Of a DNA stretch of 64,000 nt, positions 7,633-15,602 are shown one piece after another. This DNA is from Blautia coccoides (lineage in GTDB: Bacteria > Bacillota > Clostridia > Lachnospirales > Lachnospiraceae), in contig NZ_CP136422.1 in the NCBI RefSeq assembly GCF_034355335.1, positions 5,058,501 through 5,122,500 of the forward strand. The letters are read 5' to 3'. The position numbers were made by a program, and so were the translations under genes. The notes under the pieces are model-generated. The model saw only the letters and a list, made by a program, of their open reading frames with translations, did not search any database and had not been told where the DNA came from. Position 1 is the first letter of the stretch. Every line of letters starts with the position of its first letter.

Positions 7633-8184
7633 TTAAATGAGCAGACAGCTTTTCTTCTCAATTTTGTCTTTTATTACCGAAACGGTTTCTTCAATAGAAT
7701 GATTTGTTGTATTTATAACATTGGCTTCATAGCTGTCTAAATGATTAAATTGTCCCCACATGGTTTCTACTAATTGTATATTGACTGCCATACTTAATTT
7801 TGAGCGTTCAACAGCACGTTTCATTGTTTCGTCCTTGCCCGCCCTTAAAATAATATAGTGTACTTCATAGTTCTCACGGGCGGTTTTTATCCAAGGCTCC
7901 AAAAACCATGGTCCAACAATTCCATCCACTATGACATCATACCCACCTCGCACATATCGTTTTGCCGCTTCAAGAAAAGCTTCGATAATGATCAAATTCT
8001 GTTCGTTTGCCTCCGGCAAATATGGGGGGACTGCACCCTTACAAAGATAGTGATAAAAATCATCTGTATGCATGTGCACAGACTTTTCCAAGTCGGATTC
8101 CATTGCAATGACTGACGCTGTTGTCGTTTTCCCGGTTCCCGGTGGACCGGTAATTATGATCATTCTTCCTTGCTTCGTCTCCAT
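7633..8184 (-). CDS. P-loop NTPase, predicted small-molecule kinase
   Basis: 183 aa. Walker A GPPGTGKT is at residues 13-20, followed by HTDDFYHYL, VDGIVGPWFLEPW and a basic AVERSKLS lid-like segment, the layout of shikimate/gluconate-kinase-like and zeta-toxin-like P-loop kinases. The substrate is unknown. The start at 8184 lies in a tandem duplication that also creates an upstream mini-frame. A later ATG at 8163 with AAGG four nt before it is an alternative and would begin MIIITGPPG. Confidence 0.75.
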   Translation of the reverse strand: METKQGRMIIITGPPGTGKTTTASVIAMESDLEKSVHMHTDDFYHYLCKGAVPPYLPEANEQNLIIIEAFLEAAKRYVRGGYDVIVDGIVGPWFLEPWIKTARENYEVHYIILRAGKDETMKRAVERSKLSMAVNIQLVETMWGQFNHLDSYEANVINTTNHSIEETVSVIKDKIEKKSCLLI

Positions 8185-8205
8185 ATTATTTCGTCTCCAT
8201 ATTAT
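8174..8205 (-). repeat. Exact 16-bp tandem duplication of the kinase start region
   Basis: TTCGTCTCCATATTAT occurs twice without a mismatch (8174-8189, 8190-8205). On the coding strand each copy holds ATGGAGACGAA. The upstream copy sits 6 nt after AGGAGAAGG and reads ATG-GAG-ACG-AAA-TAA; the second ATG, one base after that stop, begins the kinase. Confidence 0.85.
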
Positions 8206-8288
8206 TCCTTCTCCTAATAAATACCTGTTTTTTAACGAATTATATCAAACCACAAAGCTGTCCGGCAAATCTCCGTTCTTTCTATCCC

Positions 8289-8711
8289 TTATCTGCTTTC
8301 TCTGCGAATGCGGATGAGCTGTAATACATCCTGGTAAACTTCATCGTCCGAATACAGATCGATCATCAGCCATCTCTGGCCGTTTCCTTCCTTCGTATTA
8401 CGGTATAGCTCCTGAAGTTCTCCGGAAAGATATGGAAGCATATTCTCCACACGCTCCTTTTCTTTATTGCTCACCACAACCAGCACAGTAAAATATTTGT
8501 TTTTTGGATAAACCACACATAACGATTTTCCTGCTTTCCTGAACTTAACATTCCAGCCCCGCGCCCATACATCTTTGCTGTATTCGATTTTTCGGACTGC
8601 CTGATATTCCTCGTCCATGTACCGGCAAAACACTTCAAATAATGGCAAACCAATAGAATCCCCTATTTCTGCAATAGACGGACTATAACCCATATCCTTA
8701 ATATCAATCAT
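8289..8711 (-). CDS. DUF3788 family protein
   Basis: 140 aa. The block WARGWNVKFRKAGKSLCVVYP, then KNKYFTVLVVVSNKEKERVE and RWLMIDLYSDDEVYQDVLQLI, matches DUF3788 proteins, small cytoplasmic proteins of unknown function common in Clostridia and Bacteroidetes. It lies 55 bp after a DUF3795 gene, a frequent neighbour type. No catalytic motif is evident. Confidence 0.8.
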   Translation of the reverse strand: MIDIKDMGYSPSIAEIGDSIGLPLFEVFCRYMDEEYQAVRKIEYSKDVWARGWNVKFRKAGKSLCVVYPKNKYFTVLVVVSNKEKERVENMLPYLSGELQELYRNTKEGNGQRWLMIDLYSDDEVYQDVLQLIRIRRESR

Positions 8712-8766
8712 AATGAATAAAATACTCCTTTATTTCCAGTTTAGCTTTCTCTTCTTGTCTTTTCCA

Positions 8767-9177
8767 TTACCACACCTTGTACTGGCATTCACTGCACTCG
8801 CCGTCATGGATTGATATAATACCGCCGCATTTTGGGCAAGTGTATTTTTCTCTCTGTTTCTCTAAAAATTCCGGCACTCCCTGTTCCCGGACAGTTGTGC
8901 TGTTCTCTATGAGGCTGGCATGATATCGGGTACGATAGCTTTTATCCAACGCCTTTATCTGCCTGCATGGGTAAGAAGAACATTCAAAACAATAGGTGAG
9001 TTTCCGCTCTTTTGCACAGTCTTTGATTTTACACTTCCTGCAATGTTCCGGCTTTCCCAAATCACTCTTATGACAGCCTGCACATGGCCTCTTATGGTAA
9101 CAGTGTTTGTAACACACCAGGCAGTTCATTCCACATGGTGCAAACATAGCAGTCTCTGTTTTTTCCGGCATTTTCAT
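8767..9177 (-). CDS. DUF3795 family cysteine-rich protein
   Basis: 136 aa with a DUF3795-type core: MFAPCGMNCLVCYKHC, PCAGCHKS, HCRKCKIKDCA and CFECSSYPC. A C-terminal zinc ribbon (CPKCGG and CSECQ) is appended. The many paired cysteines point to metal binding; the function is unknown. GAGGAG lies about 10 nt before the ATG, with AAGGG closer in. It precedes DUF3788 on the same strand. Confidence 0.83.
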   Translation of the reverse strand: MKMPEKTETAMFAPCGMNCLVCYKHCYHKRPCAGCHKSDLGKPEHCRKCKIKDCAKERKLTYCFECSSYPCRQIKALDKSYRTRYHASLIENSTTVREQGVPEFLEKQREKYTCPKCGGIISIHDGECSECQYKVW

Positions 9178-9198
9178 ATCCCTTCGCTCCTCTATAGA

Positions 9199-9240
9199 AA
9201 GGGCATGAACACCTATTTTAAATATTTGTCCATGCCCCTT
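9199..9240 (-). terminator. Hairpin terminator after the hydrolase locus
   Basis: AAGGGGCATGGACA pairs with TGTTCATGCCCTT across a 15-nt AT-rich loop, followed by TTTCTAT on the minus strand. It separates the split hydrolase gene from DUF3795. Confidence 0.6.
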
Positions 9241-9319
9241 CTCACTTCATCCTACAGCTTGATACATCAATATCTTATCACAATTAATATGCCAACTGTA
9301 TGTCATGTTTCCAATTCTT

Positions 9320-10076
9320 TTACCGCTGATTCAGAAACATGCCTATAACTTCTGCTGCTTGTTCTGCATTAGACAGAATCGCCGGATGTGCTCCTTCTGG
9401 AAACACACAAATTTCAGCTCCTGTTTCTTGGGCTATTGCGCAATACTCCTCCTGAAAATCCGCTCTGGACATTTCGTCCCCTTTACTCCCCATAAGCAGG
9501 AGCGGAGCCTGCAGACTGCTAAGCGGTCTTGTGAATAGCGGAAGCTTTTCCTCTGCGCATTTGACCAAAGCCGTCGTGTCCATATCCACAATACACTCCC
9601 AGTCCTCTCCCTGGCACCAACGATAAAACTCAACTGCCATCTGGTCTGTCCTGGAGCTTCTACGCTCCTGAATCAGATTTTCTGAAAAGTCATCTGCCAG
9701 TGTCCTTCCGTCAAAGCTGTCAGCTACCACCTTGCCGACCAACTCCGGACGCTCTAAAGCTGCATTTATGGCAACCCAGGCGCCGCCGCTGGTTCCTACC
9801 AGATTCACCCCCCCCCCCCAGCTTCAAATGTTCCAGCAGTGCAACTGTCTGCCTTGCTTCTTCGATCCAAAGATCTGCCGGGAATTCTTCTAGACGGTCT
9901 GACTTTCCATGCCCCAGAAAATCAATGAGGATCACATGAAATCTGTCCTCATATAACGGCATGAGTAATTCAAACATCTTGGAAGATGCTGTATTACCAT
10001 GTAAAAACAGCACAGGTTCTCCTTTTCCTGCTTCGGTATAATAAATCTTTTTTCTTTGATAATAAAAATATGACAT
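9320..10076 (-). pseudogene. Alpha/beta hydrolase split by a homopolymer frameshift
   Basis: The N-terminal piece starts at 10076 after AGGAGG and carries YTEAGKGEPVLFLHGNTASS, VILIDFLGHGKSDR and VALLEHLKLG. The C-terminal piece carries NLVGTSGGAWVAINAALERP (nucleophile elbow G-T-S-G-G), LLLMGSKGDEM and GAHPAILSNAEQAA (catalytic His). The frames meet at a run of 12 C (12 G on the coding strand, 9808-9819). With 12 the protein changes frame after KLGGG; with 11 the joined product of about 252 aa is a complete lipase-like hydrolase with Ser, Asp and His. All else looks intact, so this is either phase-variable or a sequencing error rather than an old pseudogene. Confidence 0.82.
9808..9819. repeat. 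Homopolymer of 12 C inside the hydrolase gene
   Basis: Twelve consecutive C on the plus strand at the exact point where the hydrolase frame breaks. It is by far the longest G/C homopolymer I saw in the window. Confidence 0.9.
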
Positions 10077-10321
10077 GATCTGCCTCCTAATCGTACCTCA
10101 GTTTTTTGTTTCCTGATTAGCAAGGCTTGTAAAACACCAACACCTTGCCGTTAGTGCCTTTTCATCCAAATTCCCATATTTTGCATCCTCTCTTTCCTGA
10201 TATGCATTCAGTATACCATATGACGGTGTAGAATCCACTAATTTTTGCTTTTATATATACAAATTTGTGCTTTTGGACTGGAGTATAGTCTTTCTGATTT
10301 GATTGTTTCACATAAAAAATA

Positions 10322-10372
10322 AAGGTTTTGCTCTGTGGTATCATTTTTCTGAAAACCACAGAACAAAACCTT
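10322..10372 (-). terminator. Strong hairpin terminator
   Basis: Arms 10322-10339 and 10355-10372 pair over 18 bp with one mismatch around a 15-nt loop; on the minus strand the hairpin is followed by TATTTTTT. It begins directly after the stop of the 35-aa frame at 10374. Confidence 0.8.
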
Positions 10373-10373
10373 G

Positions 10374-10481
10374 TTATTTGCCCATATAAATTTTCTCTTC
10401 GCTTGCGATATTTGCAACAGAGTTTCTATCATTTCTTTTGAATATTTCTATTTTGCAATATGGACAAATGCTATACTCCAT
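10374..10481 (-). CDS. Small 35-aa protein with a CPYC motif
   Basis: The frame begins MEYSICPYCKIEIFK and ends EEKIYMGK; it has GAGAGGG 8 nt before the ATG and a strong terminator immediately after the stop. The C-x2-C knuckle could be half of a zinc ribbon. No family is recognised. The gene-like context (ribosome site plus terminator) is the main support. Confidence 0.45.
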   Translation of the reverse strand: MEYSICPYCKIEIFKRNDRNSVANIASEEKIYMGK

Positions 10482-10502
10482 ATAATTACCCTCTCATCAC
10501 TT

Positions 10503-10604
10503 TTATTTTATCCATTCCTCCCCCGCTAATGGAAGATAAACTTCATAAGTTTTTTGATTCAGCCGGACTTTCTGCTCTGTTATCTCAAATATTCCTTCAT
10601 CCAT
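10503..10604 (-). CDS. Small 33-aa frame, possibly a gene fragment
   Basis: Reads MDEGIFEITEQKVRLNQ then KTYEVYLPLAGEEWIK. The composition looks like a real protein, but I see no convincing ribosome site. It lies between the stranded rlmD-like end and the CPYC frame. It may be the remains of a longer gene once downstream of rlmD. No function can be given. Confidence 0.35.
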   Translation of the reverse strand: MDEGIFEITEQKVRLNQKTYEVYLPLAGEEWIK

Positions 10605-10654
10605 TAAGTCACTTCAACTTCCCCAAATTACCCCTTCATAGTAATGATGCTATC

Positions 10655-10753
10655 TTACGACTTATGGGACAAAAGTACAACTGTCTCAACGTGATTATCG
10701 TTGTCCAAACTTATATGTACACTTTCTTTCAAAAATTTTGTTAACTTTGTAAT
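10655..10753 (-). pseudogene. Stranded C-terminus of an RlmD-type RNA methyltransferase
   Basis: A short frame that follows a TGA and has no start codon reads DNDNHVETVVLLSHKS then stop. H-V-E-T-V-V-L-L-S is the C-terminal signature of RlmD/TrmA-type uracil methyltransferases and matches GVHVETIVLLSK in the full rlmD gene 2.4 kb away. At DNA level the likeness begins with an exact 12-bp match. The 18 or so residues before HVET are not RlmD-like. I read it as the original rlmD 3' end displaced by integration. Confidence 0.5.
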
Positions 10754-10776
10754 TCACATAGCAGCATATTTCCTTA

Positions 10777-11781
10777 TCAATTATCACCATTTTTCTTTAT
10801 TGTGCTATGAATATTTTTAATGGTTTCCAGATACTCCTCTTCAACCGGCGACAAGTTCTGTGCCTGATACTTTCTATACTCTTTTGTCGCTTTCTCAATT
10901 GCCTGCACATGACTAATCGTTCCTGCTCCATGCAACACCTTTTCACCTGTGGTTTTTAACACATTATCCAAATGCTCCACGTAATCTGCCATATACATAG
11001 GATTATGGCGCATAGCTTGAATCTCAGCAAAATCAAAGTATCCTGACACGATATTATTTAAAATTTTTAATTCCTCATCATTAAGATAATTCTTTGCAAT
11101 ACTAATATCTTTTAATACAGGAAAATCACCAGAAAAACTTTTCAATCCCATAAAAGGCTCATTTGCATCTGCACGCTCGTATATGGCTTCTGCCGCTGTA
11201 TGTCCATGTGCTGCATAGTGTAATTTGTTTTGCACCATTTTAAAAAATGCAACAGATTCACTGCTCTTGGGGTTATAATCAACACTTGTCGCATACAAAT
11301 CGAGCACCTGGCGATACATAACCTTTTCAGACGAACGAATGTCTCGTATACGATCTAACAACTCTTTCCAGTAGTTTCCACCACCCAGTTTTTTTAGCCT
11401 TTCGTCATCCATTGTAAAGCCTTTTATCATATACTCTTTTAAGCGTTCGGTAGCCCATCGGCGAAAATTTGTGGCAATTTTGGACTTGACTCTATAACCA
11501 AGGGATATAATCATATCAAGATTATAGTATTGTAACTCTCTTAACACCTCACGATTTCCTTCTTTTCGAACCTGTCGGAATTTCCGACAGGTTGAATTTT
11601 CATCAAGTTCTCTCTCTTCATAAATGTGTTTTATATGTTCCACTATATTCGTTCTTGATGTCTGGAATAAATCCGCCATTTGCTGTTGTGTCAGCCACAC
11701 TGTCTCATCCTGTATTTTAACTTCTATGTTAGTCAAGCCATCCTCTGACTGATATATTAAAAATTCCCCATAATTATCCAA
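10777..11781 (-). CDS. RhuM family protein
   Basis: 334 aa. The N-terminal block TVWLTQQQMADLFQTSRTNI then VEHIKHIYEERELDENSTCR, a GYRVKSKIATNFRRWAT motif and a long helical C-terminus match the RhuM family (PF13310). RhuM proteins were first noted on a Salmonella pathogenicity island and recur on phages and islands; the biochemical role is unclear, though the N-terminus looks like a helix-turn-helix DNA-binding region. The start is a TTG at 11781 with AAGGAG 10 nt upstream. It follows DUF6602 after 81 bp and probably shares its transcript. Confidence 0.85.
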   Translation of the reverse strand: MDNYGEFLIYQSEDGLTNIEVKIQDETVWLTQQQMADLFQTSRTNIVEHIKHIYEERELDENSTCRKFRQVRKEGNREVLRELQYYNLDMIISLGYRVKSKIATNFRRWATERLKEYMIKGFTMDDERLKKLGGGNYWKELLDRIRDIRSSEKVMYRQVLDLYATSVDYNPKSSESVAFFKMVQNKLHYAAHGHTAAEAIYERADANEPFMGLKSFSGDFPVLKDISIAKNYLNDEELKILNNIVSGYFDFAEIQAMRHNPMYMADYVEHLDNVLKTTGEKVLHGAGTISHVQAIEKATKEYRKYQAQNLSPVEEEYLETIKNIHSTIKKNGDN

Positions 11782-11862
11782 TTACACTTCGCTCCTTACC
11801 ATTTATTCATTTTTTCTTTTCAAAAAATGCTTTAGATGCCTGTAAGATTCCCTACCAAATAA

Positions 11863-12726
11863 TTACCGAATTTCCCTAACTTCTATATCACCCAATTTTT
11901 TGTCACATGCCCTATGTGAAGGAAACGCTGTAAATCCTGGTCTTGAAATATAGTTACGAGTCTTGTCATAATAAACACTCAAAATTCCTGTCAACAAAAA
12001 TTGAAATCCCATGTGTACTTCTTCCTCACTATGATTAAAAAATATATATTCTCCAACTTCTCCATTCTGAGGACGTCTTTTAAAAATGCTCCATTTATTA
12101 AACGAACCAATATATCCTATTAGATCATCAAAATAATCATCTTTCTTAGAGTAAACTCCTTCTAATTTTTCAAAAATCCATTGTTCCGTATGTTTCTCTT
12201 TTTTTTCAAATGCATCCATTGACACCAAAGCCAAAAATGGCCCCCTTAAATGCTGACCACTATCATCGACACAACGACATAATTTTGATGCAGTCTTCAA
12301 TGCTTGAGCTTCATGTACTATGTCATTTTCATGTAAATTCTTTTTCACAGAAATAATACCTACAACACCTTCTGGTGGAACTATAACATTTTCTCCAAAT
12401 CTCTGAAAAATAGGATATTTAGCACTATCATAAATTAATATATCTAACTGTGTGGAATGTCTGTCCATTTCATTTTTTCTGACTCTATTTCTCAATCCTG
12501 TTTTTACTGCTGGTCTCAAAACAAATCCCGTCAAAACTTCCAAATCTTTTGGTAAATATCTTTTCAGGTATTCTCGTATTAATGTTTCTACATATCTCCC
12601 ATCCTCTCCGTTATGTGCCGCTCCATTTCTATCTTTTGCTGGAATTAAGATTTGAAATTGTTTATAAGTATCCAACATGGCTTGCATCTCATTTGACCAG
12701 TAATTCTGGATTCTTTTACCATCCAT
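11863..12726 (-). CDS. DUF6602 family protein, PD-(D/E)XK-like
   Basis: 287 aa. The blocks AAHNGEDGRYVETLIREYLK, TGFVLRPAVKTG, STQLDILIYDSAKYPIFQRF and VIVPPEGVVGIISVKKNL are those of DUF6602. The order D95 (QLDILIYD), E119 and x-V-K128 resembles a PD-(D/E)XK nuclease core, in which relatives usually show I-E-V-K; here the glutamate position is Ser126 (I-S-V-K), so catalysis may be altered or lost. GGAGGTG lies 8 nt before the ATG. It sits inside the rlmD-bounded island with RhuM, a context that suggests defence or element maintenance, unproven. Confidence 0.75.
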   Translation of the reverse strand: MDGKRIQNYWSNEMQAMLDTYKQFQILIPAKDRNGAAHNGEDGRYVETLIREYLKRYLPKDLEVLTGFVLRPAVKTGLRNRVRKNEMDRHSTQLDILIYDSAKYPIFQRFGENVIVPPEGVVGIISVKKNLHENDIVHEAQALKTASKLCRCVDDSGQHLRGPFLALVSMDAFEKKEKHTEQWIFEKLEGVYSKKDDYFDDLIGYIGSFNKWSIFKRRPQNGEVGEYIFFNHSEEEVHMGFQFLLTGILSVYYDKTRNYISRPGFTAFPSHRACDKKLGDIEVREIR

Positions 12727-12764
12727 ATTATTTCACCTCCAACTCCTCTTAGCATCATTGTATA

Positions 12765-14402
12765 CTAAATCATCTGAAAATACACCAACGCATCCTCAAT
12801 CGCCTTTTTCTTCTCCTCCGGGCATTTCGGCTGTCTTGCATCATTTGATTTAGGAAGATTATAATTCTCCCTCTTCTCTAACCCATGCTTGTCTTTCACC
12901 TGAGCGATATGCAAATTAGATACTTTAAGTCCAGCCTTTTCCAGAACATACTCCTTAATCTGGTCATAAGTGGCTTTACTCTCCGCCGCAGTTAAATCAA
13001 GTTCCTCCATTTTCAATTCTACTTCAATATGCTTGCTCGATTTAAGTTTGGAAAGCAACACGATTGTCTCAACGTGCACCCCAGCCGGAAACATGTCACA
13101 AACCGCCACTCTCCCCAACTCATACCCCTCACCGCACAAAATCTTCAAATCTCTTGCCAATGTAGAAGAATCACAGCTCACATATACAATCCTCTCCGGC
13201 TTCATCTCCAGCATGGTTGTGAGCAGTGCCTCATCACATCCCTTTCTCGGCGGATCCACTACGATAACGTCTGCATAAATCCCCTTTTCTTCATACTCCC
13301 TTGGCAGAACCTCCTCTGCCTTCCCCACAAAAAACTCTGCATTTTCTATCCCGTTCAGCTCCGCATTCCTCTTCGCATCCTCTATAGCTGCTGGCACGAT
13401 CTCTACTCCATACACCTGCTTCGCCTTCTGTGCTAAAAACAGTGAAATCGTTCCAATCCCACAGTACAGATCCCAAACTGTCTCTTTTCCTGTAAGACCG
13501 GCATATTCCAGAGCCGTCTCATAGATCTTCACAGTCTGCACCGGATTGACCTGATAAAAGGAAAGAGGTGAAATCTGGTATTTTACATTTCCGATATAAT
13601 CCGTAATATAATCCTGTCCCCACAGCGGAATGATCTTATCCCCTAAGATCACATTGCTCCACTTTTTATTCACGTTCGCCGTGATACTTGTCATTCCTTG
13701 AATTTTTGTAAGCTTTTCGATCAGTCTCTCCTTTTTCGGAAGACTCTCCCCGTTGATAATAAGGCATACCATAATTTCTTTTGTGGTAAAACCATAGCGG
13801 ATCAGTGCATGGCGGATAAGTCCCTTTCCTGTCTCCTCATTGTACGGCTCCACATGATTTTCTTCCATATAGGAGATGATCATGTCCAAGATTTTCTCAT
13901 TTTCCTCTACCCCCAGATAACAATTCCTGTTGGGAATGATGGCGTGGGTTCTGCCTGCATAAAATCCTGTCACAATATTGCCGTCTTTATCCTTCCCAAA
14001 GGGAAACTGGGCTTTATTTCTGTATCGCCAAGGGTCATCCATGCCCATTACCTTCTCAATGGCAAAATCCTGAAATCCTCCGATATGGCGCAGGTTCCCA
14101 TCCACCTTGTTTCTCTTGAACTCCAACTGTTTTTCATAACTGAGAAACTGGAGCTGGCATCCTCCGCATGCTCTGGCCTTTGGACATTTCGGCTCCGTCC
14201 GGTCAGGAGACGGGATAAGCACATTCATAAGGCGCGCAAAACCATAATTCTTTTTCGTCTTCATGATTTTCGCTTCCACTTCATCCCCGATCACAGCATC
14301 CTTGATAAAAAGCGTATATCCGTCCGCTCTTCCGATTCCGGAACCATCATGGCTCATATCCTCTATTTTCACTGTGACCACATCATTCTTTTTAAATTCC
14401 AT
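12765..14402 (-). CDS. rlmD: 23S rRNA (uracil-C5)-methyltransferase, RlmD/RlmCD type
   Basis: 545 aa. An N-terminal TRAM domain (residues 5-60) is followed by the Fe-S cysteines CPKARACGGCQLQ at 73-85, the SAM motif WDLYCGIGTISLFLAQKA, the catalytic segment VVDPPRKGCDEALL and YVSCDSSTLARDLK with the nucleophilic Cys. The protein continues about 100 residues beyond the canonical end at HVETIVLLSK with DLTAAESKATYDQIKEYVLE and more, an extension common in Lachnospiraceae and probably acquired from integrating elements. The ATG at 14402 follows GGAAGG. It lies downstream of yhaM past a terminator. Confidence 0.92.
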   Translation of the reverse strand: MEFKKNDVVTVKIEDMSHDGSGIGRADGYTLFIKDAVIGDEVEAKIMKTKKNYGFARLMNVLIPSPDRTEPKCPKARACGGCQLQFLSYEKQLEFKRNKVDGNLRHIGGFQDFAIEKVMGMDDPWRYRNKAQFPFGKDKDGNIVTGFYAGRTHAIIPNRNCYLGVEENEKILDMIISYMEENHVEPYNEETGKGLIRHALIRYGFTTKEIMVCLIINGESLPKKERLIEKLTKIQGMTSITANVNKKWSNVILGDKIIPLWGQDYITDYIGNVKYQISPLSFYQVNPVQTVKIYETALEYAGLTGKETVWDLYCGIGTISLFLAQKAKQVYGVEIVPAAIEDAKRNAELNGIENAEFFVGKAEEVLPREYEEKGIYADVIVVDPPRKGCDEALLTTMLEMKPERIVYVSCDSSTLARDLKILCGEGYELGRVAVCDMFPAGVHVETIVLLSKLKSSKHIEVELKMEELDLTAAESKATYDQIKEYVLEKAGLKVSNLHIAQVKDKHGLEKRENYNLPKSNDARQPKCPEEKKKAIEDALVYFQMI

Positions 14403-14448
14403 CTCTGCTTCCTTCCATCCATATGATTTCCACGGTCTGCATTGGCCC

Positions 14449-14497
14449 AAAAAGGGAGTGGCTTCTGCCCAATGGCTGTCTGCCGCTCCCCTTTTTA
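14449..14497 (-). terminator. Intrinsic terminator between yhaM and rlmD
   Basis: AAAAAGGGGAGCGGC pairs with the GCCACTCCCTTTTT arm (one bulge, one wobble) and the minus-strand copy ends in five T. The symmetrical A/T flanks would let it work in both directions. Confidence 0.65.
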
Positions 14498-14561
14498 TTA
14501 TCAGTCAGGCAGTGCTTTGCTGCCCGGCTGGACTGCGAGGTCAGAAATATTATCTTTCCTC

Positions 14562-15512
14562 CTACTCCTCACAACCGCTCTTTCTAAGATTTGACTCAAA
14601 CAGCCGGTTATATCCCAGCCACTCCTTATTATCTCCTGCTGCCCGGAAGATTTCCGTCAAGGTCTCCATCTTGGCATCCGTATTATCTGCAAGGTTCAGT
14701 GCCACTGCCTCCGCAAGAGCAGGTTTTTTTGGTGAACCATACTCCAGCTCACCGTGATGGGCCAAAATACAGTGCTTCAGCTCACTCTCCAGCTTCTCCG
14801 GAAACCCGGGAATTTCACGGGCCTTATCATGGATCATCTCCGCTCCGATCATAATATGTCCCAAAAGCTGTCCGTCATCCGTATAATCGTTCATAGGAAA
14901 CGGGCTGAGTTCTTTTGTCTTGCCGATATCATGAAGCATAGCTGCTGTTATGAGCAGATCTTCATTGAGAATGGGATATGTACTGCAGTAATAGCTGCAA
15001 AGCTTAACTACACTCAGAGTATGCTCCAAAAGTCCTCCGATAAACCCGTGGTGTACGGTCTTTGCAGCGGAATTGCCTTTAAATGCTCTGATAAATGCCT
15101 CATCTTCCGCAAAAAAACTATGCAGAAGACGTGAGAGATAAATATTTTTCACTCCGCTAACAAAATTCAGAAGCTCGCCGTACATAGCTTCCACACTTTT
15201 ATCACTGACCGGAAGATAATTTCCGGGTTCATATTCACCCTCGGATGCCTTGCGGGCACGCTTGATGCTCACCTGCAGAGAGCCTTGAAAACTGGTCACA
15301 TCTCCCACAACATCCACATAATCCAAAGTATCAAAATCGTCGATCCCCAGTGAATTGGGATCCCAGATCTTCGCGTCTATAGTACCTGTCTTGTCCTGTA
15401 AAATCACATTTTCATAGGGTTTTCCGTTTTTGGTGACTGCAGGCTGCTTGTGTTTGCACAGATATATTCCCGCCAGCTTTTCGCCTTCATGCAGTTCATT
15501 GATAAATCTCAT
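14562..15512 (-). CDS. yhaM: YhaM-type 3'-5' exoribonuclease (OB fold + HD domain)
   Basis: 316 aa. The N-terminal OB fold (residues about 12-95, with TGTIDAKIWDPNS) binds nucleic acid. The HD phosphohydrolase domain (about 150-290) shows VHHGFIGGLLEHTLSVVKL, AAMLHDIGKTKEL and CILAHHGELEYGSPKKP, the signature of Bacillus YhaM, which trims single-stranded RNA and DNA ends. Length matches. The weak ribosome site GGTGG is itself part of a GC-rich hairpin. It follows the HtrA-like gene on the same strand. Confidence 0.92.
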   Translation of the reverse strand: MRFINELHEGEKLAGIYLCKHKQPAVTKNGKPYENVILQDKTGTIDAKIWDPNSLGIDDFDTLDYVDVVGDVTSFQGSLQVSIKRARKASEGEYEPGNYLPVSDKSVEAMYGELLNFVSGVKNIYLSRLLHSFFAEDEAFIRAFKGNSAAKTVHHGFIGGLLEHTLSVVKLCSYYCSTYPILNEDLLITAAMLHDIGKTKELSPFPMNDYTDDGQLLGHIMIGAEMIHDKAREIPGFPEKLESELKHCILAHHGELEYGSPKKPALAEAVALNLADNTDAKMETLTEIFRAAGDNKEWLGYNRLFESNLRKSGCEE

Positions 15513-15519
15513 ATTTTAA

Positions 15520-15553
15520 CCACCGGCGCGGTAAAATCCGGTCCGCCGCCGGT
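15520..15553 (-). promoter_or_regulatory. GC-rich hairpin covering the yhaM ribosome site
   Basis: On the transcript ACCGGCG pairs exactly with CGCCGGT, with three more G-C pairs inside a bulge. The 3' arm overlaps GGTGG, the only purine-rich site before the yhaM ATG at 15512. This would lower translation unless opened. Confidence 0.5.
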
Positions 15554-15602
15554 TCTGTGTGTCCATTTCACACAGAATCCTTTCTTTTTATGATGTCCCC
15601 GA

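Larger units (their letters stand above)
10682..13076. mobile_element. Decayed genomic island integrated in rlmD (RhuM and DUF6602 cargo)
   Basis: TGTCTCAACGTG occurs as an exact direct repeat at 10682-10693 (in the stranded rlmD end) and 13065-13076 (in rlmD itself), both coding for HVET. The 2.4 kb between them holds the distal rlmD codons plus the RhuM and DUF6602 genes, which look accessory and are more AT-rich than the flanking housekeeping genes. The rlmD/rumA gene is a known integration target of integrative elements in Firmicutes. No recombinase gene remains, so the element would be immobile. The boundary call is inference. Confidence 0.5.

Noticed and set aside
10162..10432. Two overlapping minus-strand frames of about 65 codons
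   Set aside because: They run through the terminator hairpin, lack ribosome sites and have low-complexity composition.
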